In this document: positions 1 to 5,704 of the stretch, piece after piece | Layout of the letters: every line of letters begins with the position of its first letter | How positions within the stretch are numbered: position 1 is the first letter of the stretch | Source of the DNA: an uncultured Collinsella sp. | GTDB taxonomy: Bacteria; Actinomycetota; Coriobacteriia; Coriobacteriales; Coriobacteriaceae | Direction: 5' to 3' | NCBI GenBank assembly: GCA_900544385.1 | Contig: UQVD01000096.1 | Coordinates: forward strand, 1-7,219 | Length of the DNA: 7,219 nt | Position numbers and translations under genes: made by a program | Notes under the pieces: model-generated | What the model saw: only the letters and a program-made list of their open reading frames with translations | What the model was told of the DNA's origin: nothing | The model's database searches: none

Positions 1-167
1 TCGACACCGCCGAGTTCGCGATCCCCGGCCTTGACGACGAGTTCCGCGTCATCGTCTCCCCGTGGATTCTGACGGTGCTCGTGACCGACCGCCTGGCTCG
101 CTACTACGAGACGGTCACCAAGCACAACCTCAAGTATCGTCGCTACTATCACCAGTTCGACTACTAA
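1..167 (+). CDS. C-terminal end of probable SIS-domain phosphosugar isomerase/deglycase (partial)
   Basis: Only the last 54 codons are inside the window; reading begins at base 3 and stops at TAA 165-167. The visible end is Trp-Ile-Leu-Thr-Val-Leu-Val-Thr-Asp-Arg-Leu followed by a helix rich in Tyr and ending in YRRYYHQFDY. A basic 'RRYY' plus a terminal aromatic residue is the kind of tail seen in SIS-domain sugar isomerases and Amadori-product deglycases (FrlB/GfrE/GfrF/AgaS type), which act in the cytoplasm on the sugar phosphate delivered by a PTS. The EIIA gene follows after 46 nt with no terminator, so it is probably in the same operon as the PTS genes. The SIS core and active-site residues lie outside the window, so the family call rests on the tail and context only. 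Confidence 0.55.
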   Translation, partial: DTAEFAIPGLDDEFRVIVSPWILTVLVTDRLARYYETVTKHNLKYRRYYHQFDY

Positions 168-213
168 AGAAAACGGGTGCGGGAACGTGCCGGGCTATTG
201 AGAGGAACACAGA

Positions 214-633
214 ATGAGACAGTACATCATCGCCAGCCATGCGCACTTCGCCACCGGCATCAAGGAGAGCGTCGAGCTGCTCTCGGGCGCTCGCGACAAC
301 GTCCACGATCTTTCGATGTTCGTCGATGGCCGCATGGACGTGGCCGAGGAGGCCCAAAAACTGCTGGCAGGCATGTCTGCCGACGATGATGTCGTTGTCT
401 GCACCGACCTCTTTGGCGGTAGCGTTAACAACGAGTTCACCAAGATCGTCCAGACGCGTCCCCGCACGTACCTCGTTACCAACATGAACCTTCCTCTGCT
501 CATCCAGCTGCTGTTCTCTGACGAGTCGGCGCCGGTTGAGGAGACGATTCGCGCCATCGTCGCTGCGGACGATACGCGCGTGAAGTTTGTCAACGATCTT
601 TTGGTCGATGACGAGGAGGAGGAAGAGTTCTAA
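214..633 (+). CDS. PTS mannose/fructose/sorbose-family EIIA component
   Basis: This 139-residue protein is a stand-alone EIIA domain of the mannose PTS family (PF03610 type). It accepts phosphate from HPr in the cytoplasm and passes it to EIIB. The N-terminal strand YIIASHAHFATG carries the expected phosphorylated histidine (His9, by alignment with His10 in the 'GTHG' motif of E. coli ManX). The hallmark D-x-x-GGS loop is present as Asp65-Leu-Phe-Gly-Gly-Ser70. The start is ATG 214 with AGAGGA at 201-206, seven bases upstream. The protein ends in a very acidic tail (VDDEEEEEF), longer than the domain fold needs. It begins the EIIA-EIIB-EIIC-EIID order and is 59 nt upstream of EIIB. As the only EIIA in the window, it may also serve the second EIIC-EIID pair at 4026-5613; this is inference. 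Confidence 0.95.
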   Translation: MRQYIIASHAHFATGIKESVELLSGARDNVHDLSMFVDGRMDVAEEAQKLLAGMSADDDVVVCTDLFGGSVNNEFTKIVQTRPRTYLVTNMNLPLLIQLLFSDESAPVEETIRAIVAADDTRVKFVNDLLVDDEEEEEF

Positions 634-653
634 TCCGCAGCACCTACTGACAC

Positions 654-685
654 GCCGTATGACGGCACAAGACCTTTGGGGGGGG
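654..685 (+). promoter_or_regulatory. Small hairpin and poly-G ribosome binding site before EIIB
   Basis: The EIIA-EIIB gap holds a perfect 5-bp inverted repeat GCCGT-ATG-ACGGC (654-666). It is followed by a run of eight G at 678-685 that must act as the Shine-Dalgarno sequence for ATG 693. No T-run follows the hairpin, so it is not a terminator. A G8 tract is prone to length change by slippage; this would alter SD spacing but not a reading frame. Confidence 0.4.
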
Positions 686-692
686 TCACATT

Positions 693-1175
693 ATGATTCA
701 GCTACTTCGCGTTGACCATCGCCTGCTTCATGGCCAGGTCGCAGTTTCCTGGGTTCAGGGCCTTGGCTCCAACTGCATCTTCTGCGTGGGCGATAAGGTC
801 GCTAACGACCCGGTGTGGAAGACGACGCTCAAGATGGGCAAGCCTGCCGGCTGCAAGCTCGTCATCAAAGATATGGAGCATGCAATCGAAGCTATCAACT
901 CGGGCGTGACCGACAAGTACAAGATGATCATCTGCGTCGCCACTATCGCTGAGGCAAAGCAGCTTGTTGAGGGCTGCCCGCAGATCAAGTCGGTCAACCT
1001 TGGCAACACCAAGCCCAAGGACGAGAAGCGTCCCGACGCTCGTCAGGTCTCTCGTCAGATTTTCCTGACCGCGGCCGAGGAAGCCGATGTGCGCGAGATG
1101 CTGGATCGTGGCGTTGAGGTCGAGATTCGACCCCTGGCCGATGACCCCAAGGTCGACTGCGCCAGCGTGCTCTAG
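693..1175 (+). CDS. PTS mannose/fructose/sorbose-family EIIB component
   Basis: This 160-residue protein has the length and features of a free-standing EIIB of the mannose/sorbose family (PF03830 type). EIIB carries phosphate on a histidine and transfers it to the sugar bound in EIIC-EIID at the inner face of the membrane. The signature near the N terminus reads LLRVDHRLLHGQV, matching the family pattern R-[IV]-D-x-R-L-x-H-G-Q-V; the phosphorylated residue is predicted to be His13. The fold continues through a VNLGN segment (about residues 110-114), also typical of the family. The start is ATG 693. Its ribosome binding site is unusual: an uninterrupted run of eight G (678-685) seven bases upstream. 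EIIA precedes it by 59 nt and EIIC follows after 58 nt, so co-transcription is likely. Confidence 0.95.
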   Translation: MIQLLRVDHRLLHGQVAVSWVQGLGSNCIFCVGDKVANDPVWKTTLKMGKPAGCKLVIKDMEHAIEAINSGVTDKYKMIICVATIAEAKQLVEGCPQIKSVNLGNTKPKDEKRPDARQVSRQIFLTAAEEADVREMLDRGVEVEIRPLADDPKVDCASVL

Positions 1176-1186
1176 GCGTTCAATTT

Positions 1187-1206
1187 CGAAGAGTCTGAGC
1201 TCTTCG
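1187..1206 (+). other. Intercistronic hairpin between EIIB and EIIC
   Basis: A perfect 7-bp inverted repeat (CGAAGAG, loop TCTGAG, CTCTTCG) lies 11 nt after the EIIB stop and 15 nt before the EIIC ribosome binding site. It lacks a T-run, so it is unlikely to be a full terminator. Likely roles are mRNA processing or protection of the upstream EIIA-EIIB message, which could set different levels of soluble and membrane subunits. This role is inferred. Confidence 0.4.
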
Positions 1207-1233
1207 TAGTGTCCTATATGGAAAGGGGGATGT

Positions 1234-2007
1234 ATGCTTACCCAAGCAATCCTCATCGGACTTATCGCCGCATTTGGTAAGTTCGACTGCCAGCTCGGTA
1301 CGCTCTACGCGTTCCGCCCCATCGTCCTGTGCCCGCTCGTGGGCCTGGTGCTGGGGGACCTGCAGTCCGGCCTCGCGATCGGTGCGAGTCTGGAGCTGCT
1401 GTTCATGGGCTCGATCTCCATCGGCGCCTACGTGCCGCCTGATGAGACGATCGGCGGCGTGCTCGCCTGCGCCTTCGCTATCCAGCTGGGCCAGAGCACC
1501 GAGGCGGCCATCGCGCTTGCCATGCCCATCGCCACGCTGTGCCTTGCCATCAAGAACATCCTTAACGCCGCCCTGCCGATCCTGGTCGACCGCGCTGATG
1601 TCTACTCCGGCCAGGGCAACCTTAAGGGTGTCTATGCGATGCACTTCCTGATCGGTTTGACCGGTATCATCATGGCGTTCCTGCTGTGCTCGCTGTCGTT
1701 CTATCTGGGTGCTGACGCCATCCAGGGCCTGCTCGACTTCATCCCGCCCTTTGTCCTTGCTGGCTTTGGCGTTGCAGCCAACATCCTGCCTGCCATGGGC
1801 TTCGCCATGCTCGGCCGCCTGGTGCTCACCAAGCAGCTCGTGCCCTTCTACTTCCTGGGCTTCCTGCTGTGCTCCTACGCCAACGTGCCCGTCCTGGGCG
1901 TCGCCCTGATCGCCATCATCATCGGCATCGACAAGTTCGACCTGCTCGGCCTGGGCGGAGCCCAGCCCCAGCTCTCCGCGGAAGGGGATGAGGACGATGA
2001 CTTCTAG
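1234..2007 (+). CDS. PTS mannose-family EIIC permease subunit, copy 1
   Basis: This 257-residue polytopic membrane protein is an EIIC of the mannose/sorbose family (PF03609 type). With EIID it forms the sugar-translocating membrane complex. Recognisable features are the N-terminal hydrophobic segment MLTQAILIGLIAAFG, the conserved stretch TLYAFRPIVLCPLVGLVLGD (about residues 23-42), GASLELLFMGSISIGAYVPPDETIGG (about 50-75), and C-terminal hydrophobic helices (about 176-240). It ends in an acidic cytoplasmic tail, AEGDEDDDF. The start is ATG 1234, with AAGGGGG (1223-1229) four bases upstream; another ATG at 1230 is out of frame. The gene overlaps EIID, and the codons for its acidic tail also contain the EIID ribosome binding site, so the two are probably translationally coupled. 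Residues 177-257 are identical to copy 2 (4026-4799), whereas the first 176 differ at about 46 positions. Confidence 0.95.
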   Translation: MLTQAILIGLIAAFGKFDCQLGTLYAFRPIVLCPLVGLVLGDLQSGLAIGASLELLFMGSISIGAYVPPDETIGGVLACAFAIQLGQSTEAAIALAMPIATLCLAIKNILNAALPILVDRADVYSGQGNLKGVYAMHFLIGLTGIIMAFLLCSLSFYLGADAIQGLLDFIPPFVLAGFGVAANILPAMGFAMLGRLVLTKQLVPFYFLGFLLCSYANVPVLGVALIAIIIGIDKFDLLGLGGAQPQLSAEGDEDDDF

Positions 2008-2820
2008 TCCCGAGAACAAGATCACGCGCTCCGACCTCGTCAAGAGCGCCGTCAACGTCGGCGCCCTGGGCATGGAGTTCTCCTGGACCTACTACAAGCA
2101 GATGAACATCGCCTTCTGCCTGATGGTCGCCAACATGCTCAAGAAGATCTACGCCGGCCGCCCCGACGACTACGCCGCGGCCCTGCACCGCCACTGCGCG
2201 TTCTTCAACATCACCGTCCAGTTTGCCCCGTTCGTCGGCGGCATCGCGATGGCCATGGAGGAGAAGGTCGCCCGCGGCGAGATCGAGCCCGAGAGCGTCA
2301 ACGACGTCAAGGCCGCCCTCATGGGTCCGCTGTCCGGCATCGGCGACTCCATCTTCCTGTCGACGCTGCGCGTGGTCGCCGCCGCGGTGGGCATCAGCCT
2401 GTGCCAGGCCGGCAACCCCTTCGGCCCCATCGCCTTCCTGCTCATCTACAACGTCCCCGGCTTCGCGCTGCGCATCTGGGGCGCCGTCAAGGGCTACGAG
2501 CTGGGCGTGGGCTTCCTGGACGAGGCCCAGAGGACCGGCCTCATGCAGAAGATCATGACCTGCGTGGGAATCGTGGGCGTCATGGTCGTGGGCGCCATGT
2601 GCAAGGACATGTTCTGGGCCAGCATCCCGGTGGCCATCGGCTCGGGCGACGACGCCCAGACCCTCCAGGACATCCTGGACGGCATCATGCCCGGCATGCT
2701 CGGCATGATCGCCTTCTGGCTGTACTACTGGCTGCTGTCCAAGAAGATCAACCCCATGGTGCTGATCGTGGCCACCATGGTCGTGGGCATCATCGGCGCG
2801 TTCTTCGGCGTGCTGGCGTA
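1761..2820 (+). repeat. 1060-bp perfect direct repeat, copy 1 (EIIC 3' third plus EIID)
   Basis: Read line by line against 4553-5612, every base matches at a constant offset of 2792. The left edge is sharp: base 1760 is C and its partner 4552 is A (Ala versus Asp codon), and differences are frequent upstream. The right edge falls inside the EIID stop codon (TAG here, TAA in the other copy), after which the sequences are unrelated. This points to recent duplication or gene conversion. Confidence 0.9.
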
Positions 2821-2821
2821 G
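1997..2821 (+). CDS. PTS mannose-family EIID permease subunit, copy 1
   Basis: EIID (PF03613 type) is the partner of EIIC in the mannose-family PTS membrane complex. The protein shows the family hallmark LMGPLSGIGDSIF (about residues 108-120) and an HCAFFNITVQFAPF segment (about 66-79) corresponding to the usual H-x-x-FFNT-x-P region. An amphipathic N-terminal half is followed by hydrophobic helices; the last is at the C terminus (VLIVATMVVGIIGAFFGVLA). I prefer ATG 1997 (274 residues, MTSSPENK...) because GGAAGGGG at 1980-1987 lies nine bases upstream. The alternative in-frame ATG 1988 (277 residues) directly abuts that SD. The gene overlaps the EIIC end by 11 nt. Third codon positions are almost all C or G. 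Its DNA is identical by eye to copy 2 up to the second base of the stop codon. A strong terminator follows. Confidence 0.95.
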   Translation: MTSSPENKITRSDLVKSAVNVGALGMEFSWTYYKQMNIAFCLMVANMLKKIYAGRPDDYAAALHRHCAFFNITVQFAPFVGGIAMAMEEKVARGEIEPESVNDVKAALMGPLSGIGDSIFLSTLRVVAAAVGISLCQAGNPFGPIAFLLIYNVPGFALRIWGAVKGYELGVGFLDEAQRTGLMQKIMTCVGIVGVMVVGAMCKDMFWASIPVAIGSGDDAQTLQDILDGIMPGMLGMIAFWLYYWLLSKKINPMVLIVATMVVGIIGAFFGVLA

Positions 2822-2851
2822 GTTCCTGCGTTCTATTCTGCCCCCAAGGGA

Positions 2852-2881
2852 AACGGCGACCCATTGCGGTCGCCGTTTTTT
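2852..2881 (+). terminator. Rho-independent terminator after EIID copy 1
   Basis: A 10-bp GC-rich stem (AACGGCGACC at 2852-2861 with GGTCGCCGTT at 2868-2877) has a 6-nt loop and runs into six T (2876-2881). It begins 31 nt after the EIID stop and closes the EIIA-EIID operon before the EamA gene. Confidence 0.92.
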
Positions 2882-2909
2882 ATTACCGAAAGCTAGCCGG
2901 AGGTGCTTC

Positions 2910-3800
2910 GTGATTCGATCTGACAATCCATCCGATAATGGCGTGAGCGGGGCGATGTATCTATTTGGCACGGCGCTCTTGTGGAGTTTTATCGGCATCC
3001 TCGTTCGCGCCAATTCGCAGTCGGCTCTTTTGATCGGTGCCGTTACGGCAATATTTATGGCGCTCTTTATCCTGCTCGTCGGTAGGCCTGTCCTCCGCGT
3101 CAGCCGTCTTATTGCCCTTGTGGCCGTCTGCAACTTCGTGACGGGCACCACGTTTAACTTTGCCAACCAGCTCACGACGGTCGGCAACGCGATCGTTCTG
3201 CAGTACACCTCGATGATTTTCGTTATCGTGTATCAATCGCTCGCAACCCGCACGTTGCCCTCGCCTGCGAAGATTGCCTCCGTGGTGGTTGCTTTTACGG
3301 GTATGGGACTTTTCTTTTTAGGCGATTTGAGTGCCGAGGGCATGCTCGGCAACCTGCTTGCCGTCATTTCGGGAGCCACCTTTGGGCTGTGTTTCTTTTT
3401 GAACTCTCGCCCCGATGCGTCGCCCATGGTGTCCTCGCTCATCTCCTGCGGTATCTCGATGCTGCCGATCGTCTATTTTGCTGGCGCCCTAGACTCCGTG
3501 AGACCATTTGAGTGGGGGCTCATGCTGGTGCATGGCCTTTTTTGCAGTGGCCTTGCGAGCGTGCTGTATGCCAAGGGAATCGCGCGCACCAACGCGTTTG
3601 CGGCCAACTTGGTTTGCATGAGCGAGGTCGTGCTCGCTCCCTGCTGGTCGGCGCTCTTCTTTGGCGAGGTCTTTCGCTGGAACGAGTTTTTGGGCGCGGC
3701 GATTATCGTTTTGGTGATTGTGGCCAACTTGGCATCCGATGCCTTTGGCGATGGCTTTCTGGTGGCGCTAGTCCGCCATCGAAACAAAGAGCGCGCCTGA
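2910..3800 (+). CDS. EamA/DMT-superfamily transporter
   Basis: This 296-residue protein has about ten hydrophobic segments (roughly residues 15-33, 39-57, 66-84, 91-109, 121-138, 146-164, 172-191, 203-221, 232-252, 259-275). They are arranged as two five-helix EamA repeats. Typical sequences are NAIVLQYTSMIFVIVY at the end of the first repeat and EVVLAPCWSALFFGE at the matching place in the second. Family members export amino acids, nucleotides or other small metabolites across the cytoplasmic membrane; the substrate here is not predictable. The start is GTG 2910, with a perfect GGAGG (2899-2903) six bases upstream. It lies 28 nt after the operon terminator and I see no clear promoter of its own, so expression may depend on read-through. 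Codon use is richer in T-ending codons than in the flanking EIIC/EIID genes. The next gene is a second EIIC. Confidence 0.9.
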   Translation: MIRSDNPSDNGVSGAMYLFGTALLWSFIGILVRANSQSALLIGAVTAIFMALFILLVGRPVLRVSRLIALVAVCNFVTGTTFNFANQLTTVGNAIVLQYTSMIFVIVYQSLATRTLPSPAKIASVVVAFTGMGLFFLGDLSAEGMLGNLLAVISGATFGLCFFLNSRPDASPMVSSLISCGISMLPIVYFAGALDSVRPFEWGLMLVHGLFCSGLASVLYAKGIARTNAFAANLVCMSEVVLAPCWSALFFGEVFRWNEFLGAAIIVLVIVANLASDAFGDGFLVALVRHRNKERA

Positions 3801-3844
3801 TGAGATACGTCTGCCGTTTACGGTAAAAAACACCCCGCTGAGCG

Positions 3845-3889
3845 AGTGGTATTAAATAGTAAGAACCTGCATATCTATAATTGGTATCA
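3845..3889 (+). promoter_or_regulatory. Promoter with paired operator boxes upstream of EIIC copy 2
   Basis: AGTGGTATTAAA (3845-3856) and ATAATTGGTATC (3877-3888) are separated by exactly 20 nt. The same pair with the same spacing recurs at 6996-7039. TATAAT (3876-3881) is a perfect -10 hexamer, and TTAAAT (3852-3857) gives a plausible weak -35 with an 18-nt spacer. The first box therefore overlaps the -35 and the second covers the -10 and probable start site. The two boxes share the core TGGTAT and are direct repeats 35 bp apart. Occupancy by a repressor is the simplest reading; the regulator is not in the window. Confidence 0.7.
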
Positions 3890-3897
3890 AATCATTT

Positions 3898-4024
3898 GTG
3901 CCTGGCATGGGTGTTAGCAGCACACCAGGTACGCTTCGAGCCGTGGAATCGAACTCCCGGAATTGATATCAACAACGCGCGCGACGGGAGTGACGACGGT
4001 TCGATATTCCTTATTGGGAGGAAT
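3898..4024 (+). promoter_or_regulatory. Structured leader of EIIC copy 2, possible cis-acting RNA switch
   Basis: The leader downstream of the predicted start site holds several inverted repeats. GTGCCTGG (3898-3905) can pair with CCAGGTAC (3925-3932), including one G-U pair. ACTCCCG (3953-3959) can pair with CGGGAGT (3985-3991). ATTCCT (4006-4011) can pair with AGGAAT (4019-4024), which contains part of the Shine-Dalgarno GGGAGGA (4016-4022). An upstream GGAATCGAA (3945-3953) can instead pair with TTCG and ATTCC (4000-4003 and 4006-4010), releasing the SD. I do not recognise it as a known riboswitch class, and all pairings are by eye. Confidence 0.4.
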
Positions 4025-4025
4025 T

Positions 4026-4799
4026 ATGCTTGTCCAAGCAATCCTCGTCGGCTTAGTTGGAGCTTTTGGATGCCTCGACTACCAGCTCGGCACCCTCTAC
4101 GCGTTCCGCCCCATCGTCATGTGCCCGCTCGTGGGCCTGGTGCTGGGGGACCTGCAGACCGGCCTTGCCGTTGGCGCCAGCCTGGAGCTGCTGTTCATGG
4201 GCTCGATCTCTATCGGCGCCTACGTGCCGCCTAACGAAACCATCGGCGGCGTGCTCGCCTGCGCGTTTGCCATTCAGCTCGGTCAGGGTACCGAGACGGC
4301 TATCGCACTCGCCATGCCCATCGCCGTCCTTTCGCTGACGATCGGCAACATTACGGATGCTGGATTTTCGATCATTGTTGACATTGCTGACAAGTGCGCT
4401 GCCAAGGGCAACCTCAAGGGTATCTACGCGGCACACTGGAGCATGGGCCTCTTTGGCTGCCTTGAGTACTTCCTGCTGTGCGGCGGCGCCTTCTATCTGG
4501 GTTCCGACGCCATCCAGGGCCTGCTCGACTTCATCCCGACCTTTGTGATCGATGGCTTTGGCGTTGCAGCCAACATCCTGCCTGCCATGGGCTTCGCCAT
4601 GCTCGGCCGCCTGGTGCTCACCAAGCAGCTCGTGCCCTTCTACTTCCTGGGCTTCCTGCTGTGCTCCTACGCCAACGTGCCCGTCCTGGGCGTCGCCCTG
4701 ATCGCCATCATCATCGGCATCGACAAGTTCGACCTGCTCGGCCTGGGCGGAGCCCAGCCCCAGCTCTCCGCGGAAGGGGATGAGGACGATGACTTCTAG
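4026..4799 (+). CDS. PTS mannose-family EIIC permease subunit, copy 2
   Basis: This 257-residue EIIC has the same length as copy 1 and aligns without gaps. It keeps the family landmarks LYAFRPIVMCPLVGLVLGD and GASLELLFMGSISIGAYVPPNETIGG. Residues 1-176 differ from copy 1 at about 46 positions, most of them between residues 87 and 176; residues 177-257 are identical, including the acidic tail AEGDEDDDF. The changes concentrate in the middle membrane region, so a different sugar specificity or affinity is plausible but not shown. The start is ATG 4026, with GGGAGGA at 4016-4022; this also aligns with the start of copy 1. It begins an EIIC-EIID pair with no EIIA or EIIB beside it, so phosphate must come from EIIB encoded elsewhere, perhaps that at 693-1175. 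Expression probably starts at the boxed promoter near 3845-3889. Confidence 0.95.
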   Translation: MLVQAILVGLVGAFGCLDYQLGTLYAFRPIVMCPLVGLVLGDLQTGLAVGASLELLFMGSISIGAYVPPNETIGGVLACAFAIQLGQGTETAIALAMPIAVLSLTIGNITDAGFSIIVDIADKCAAKGNLKGIYAAHWSMGLFGCLEYFLLCGGAFYLGSDAIQGLLDFIPTFVIDGFGVAANILPAMGFAMLGRLVLTKQLVPFYFLGFLLCSYANVPVLGVALIAIIIGIDKFDLLGLGGAQPQLSAEGDEDDDF

Positions 4800-5612
4800 T
4801 CCCGAGAACAAGATCACGCGCTCCGACCTCGTCAAGAGCGCCGTCAACGTCGGCGCCCTGGGCATGGAGTTCTCCTGGACCTACTACAAGCAGATGAACA
4901 TCGCCTTCTGCCTGATGGTCGCCAACATGCTCAAGAAGATCTACGCCGGCCGCCCCGACGACTACGCCGCGGCCCTGCACCGCCACTGCGCGTTCTTCAA
5001 CATCACCGTCCAGTTTGCCCCGTTCGTCGGCGGCATCGCGATGGCCATGGAGGAGAAGGTCGCCCGCGGCGAGATCGAGCCCGAGAGCGTCAACGACGTC
5101 AAGGCCGCCCTCATGGGTCCGCTGTCCGGCATCGGCGACTCCATCTTCCTGTCGACGCTGCGCGTGGTCGCCGCCGCGGTGGGCATCAGCCTGTGCCAGG
5201 CCGGCAACCCCTTCGGCCCCATCGCCTTCCTGCTCATCTACAACGTCCCCGGCTTCGCGCTGCGCATCTGGGGCGCCGTCAAGGGCTACGAGCTGGGCGT
5301 GGGCTTCCTGGACGAGGCCCAGAGGACCGGCCTCATGCAGAAGATCATGACCTGCGTGGGAATCGTGGGCGTCATGGTCGTGGGCGCCATGTGCAAGGAC
5401 ATGTTCTGGGCCAGCATCCCGGTGGCCATCGGCTCGGGCGACGACGCCCAGACCCTCCAGGACATCCTGGACGGCATCATGCCCGGCATGCTCGGCATGA
5501 TCGCCTTCTGGCTGTACTACTGGCTGCTGTCCAAGAAGATCAACCCCATGGTGCTGATCGTGGCCACCATGGTCGTGGGCATCATCGGCGCGTTCTTCGG
5601 CGTGCTGGCGTA
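4553..5612 (+). repeat. 1060-bp perfect direct repeat, copy 2 (EIIC 3' third plus EIID)
   Basis: This is the partner of 1761-2820, same orientation, offset 2792, with no mismatch found by eye. Recombination between the two copies would remove 2792 bp, including the EamA gene and one EIID, and leave a single EIIC with the 5' end of copy 1 joined to the shared 3' end. Confidence 0.9.
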
Positions 5613-5613
5613 A
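4789..5613 (+). CDS. PTS mannose-family EIID permease subunit, copy 2
   Basis: The 274-residue product is identical in every residue to EIID copy 1 (1997-2821), and the DNA is identical except for the last base of the stop codon (TAA here). It carries the same LMGPLSGIGDSIF hallmark and C-terminal membrane helices. The preferred start is ATG 4789, with GGAAGGGG nine bases upstream; ATG 4780 is the in-frame alternative. It overlaps the end of EIIC copy 2 by 11 nt, suggesting translational coupling. An invariant EIID paired with two different EIIC proteins means that any functional difference between the two permeases must lie in the EIIC N-terminal two thirds. A strong terminator follows at 5648-5687. 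Confidence 0.95.
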   Translation: MTSSPENKITRSDLVKSAVNVGALGMEFSWTYYKQMNIAFCLMVANMLKKIYAGRPDDYAAALHRHCAFFNITVQFAPFVGGIAMAMEEKVARGEIEPESVNDVKAALMGPLSGIGDSIFLSTLRVVAAAVGISLCQAGNPFGPIAFLLIYNVPGFALRIWGAVKGYELGVGFLDEAQRTGLMQKIMTCVGIVGVMVVGAMCKDMFWASIPVAIGSGDDAQTLQDILDGIMPGMLGMIAFWLYYWLLSKKINPMVLIVATMVVGIIGAFFGVLA

Positions 5614-5647
5614 GGGCCCGGCTGCATAGATTTTCGTTGCAACCTTG

Positions 5648-5687
5648 AAAGGGGATGGAGCAGGCCTATGCCCTCCATCCCCTTTTT
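5648..5687 (+). terminator. Rho-independent terminator after EIID copy 2
   Basis: A 13-bp stem (AAAGGGGATGGAG at 5648-5660 with CTCCATCCCCTTT at 5673-5685) encloses a small inner GGC/GCC pairing and ends in a five-T run (5683-5687). It starts 34 nt after the EIID stop. The MFS ribosome binding site follows only a few bases after it, so the MFS gene is probably reached by read-through or by a promoter I do not see. Confidence 0.92.
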
Positions 5688-5704
5688 GTATAGAAGGAGT
5701 TCGT

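Noticed and set aside
1919..3208. Long open frame (429 codons) on the minus strand, and its counterpart 4711-5793
   Set aside because: Both lie opposite the EIIC/EIID genes, have His/Asp/Gly/Ala-rich low-complexity composition and arise from the high GC at third codon positions. The plus-strand products have clear family motifs.
3801..3844. Possible terminator after the EamA gene (CCGT-TT-ACGG near 3814-3823)
   Set aside because: The stem is only 4 bp and is followed by a run of A rather than T on the transcribed strand, so it does not qualify as a rho-independent terminator.
3943..4010. tRNA-like T-arm pieces (GGAATCGAA on the minus-strand sense, GGTTCGATATTCC on the plus strand)
   Set aside because: Neither has the matching T-stem, anticodon arm or acceptor stem. 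The similarity is limited to the TTCGA core, which is better explained by the leader pairings.
3963..4025. Upstream TTG start adding 21 residues to EIIC copy 2
   Set aside because: The extension is not hydrophobic and is absent from copy 1. ATG 4026 has a strong GGGAGGA and aligns exactly with the copy 1 start.
1761..5612. Insertion sequence or composite transposon as the cause of the duplication
   Set aside because: No transposase, terminal inverted repeats or target-site duplications are visible at the repeat edges, and the edges follow gene content.
5645..5704. Upstream TTG start adding 20 residues to the MFS protein
   Set aside because: The extension would be encoded by the terminator hairpin at 5648-5687. 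ATG 5705 has a well-placed AAGGAG.
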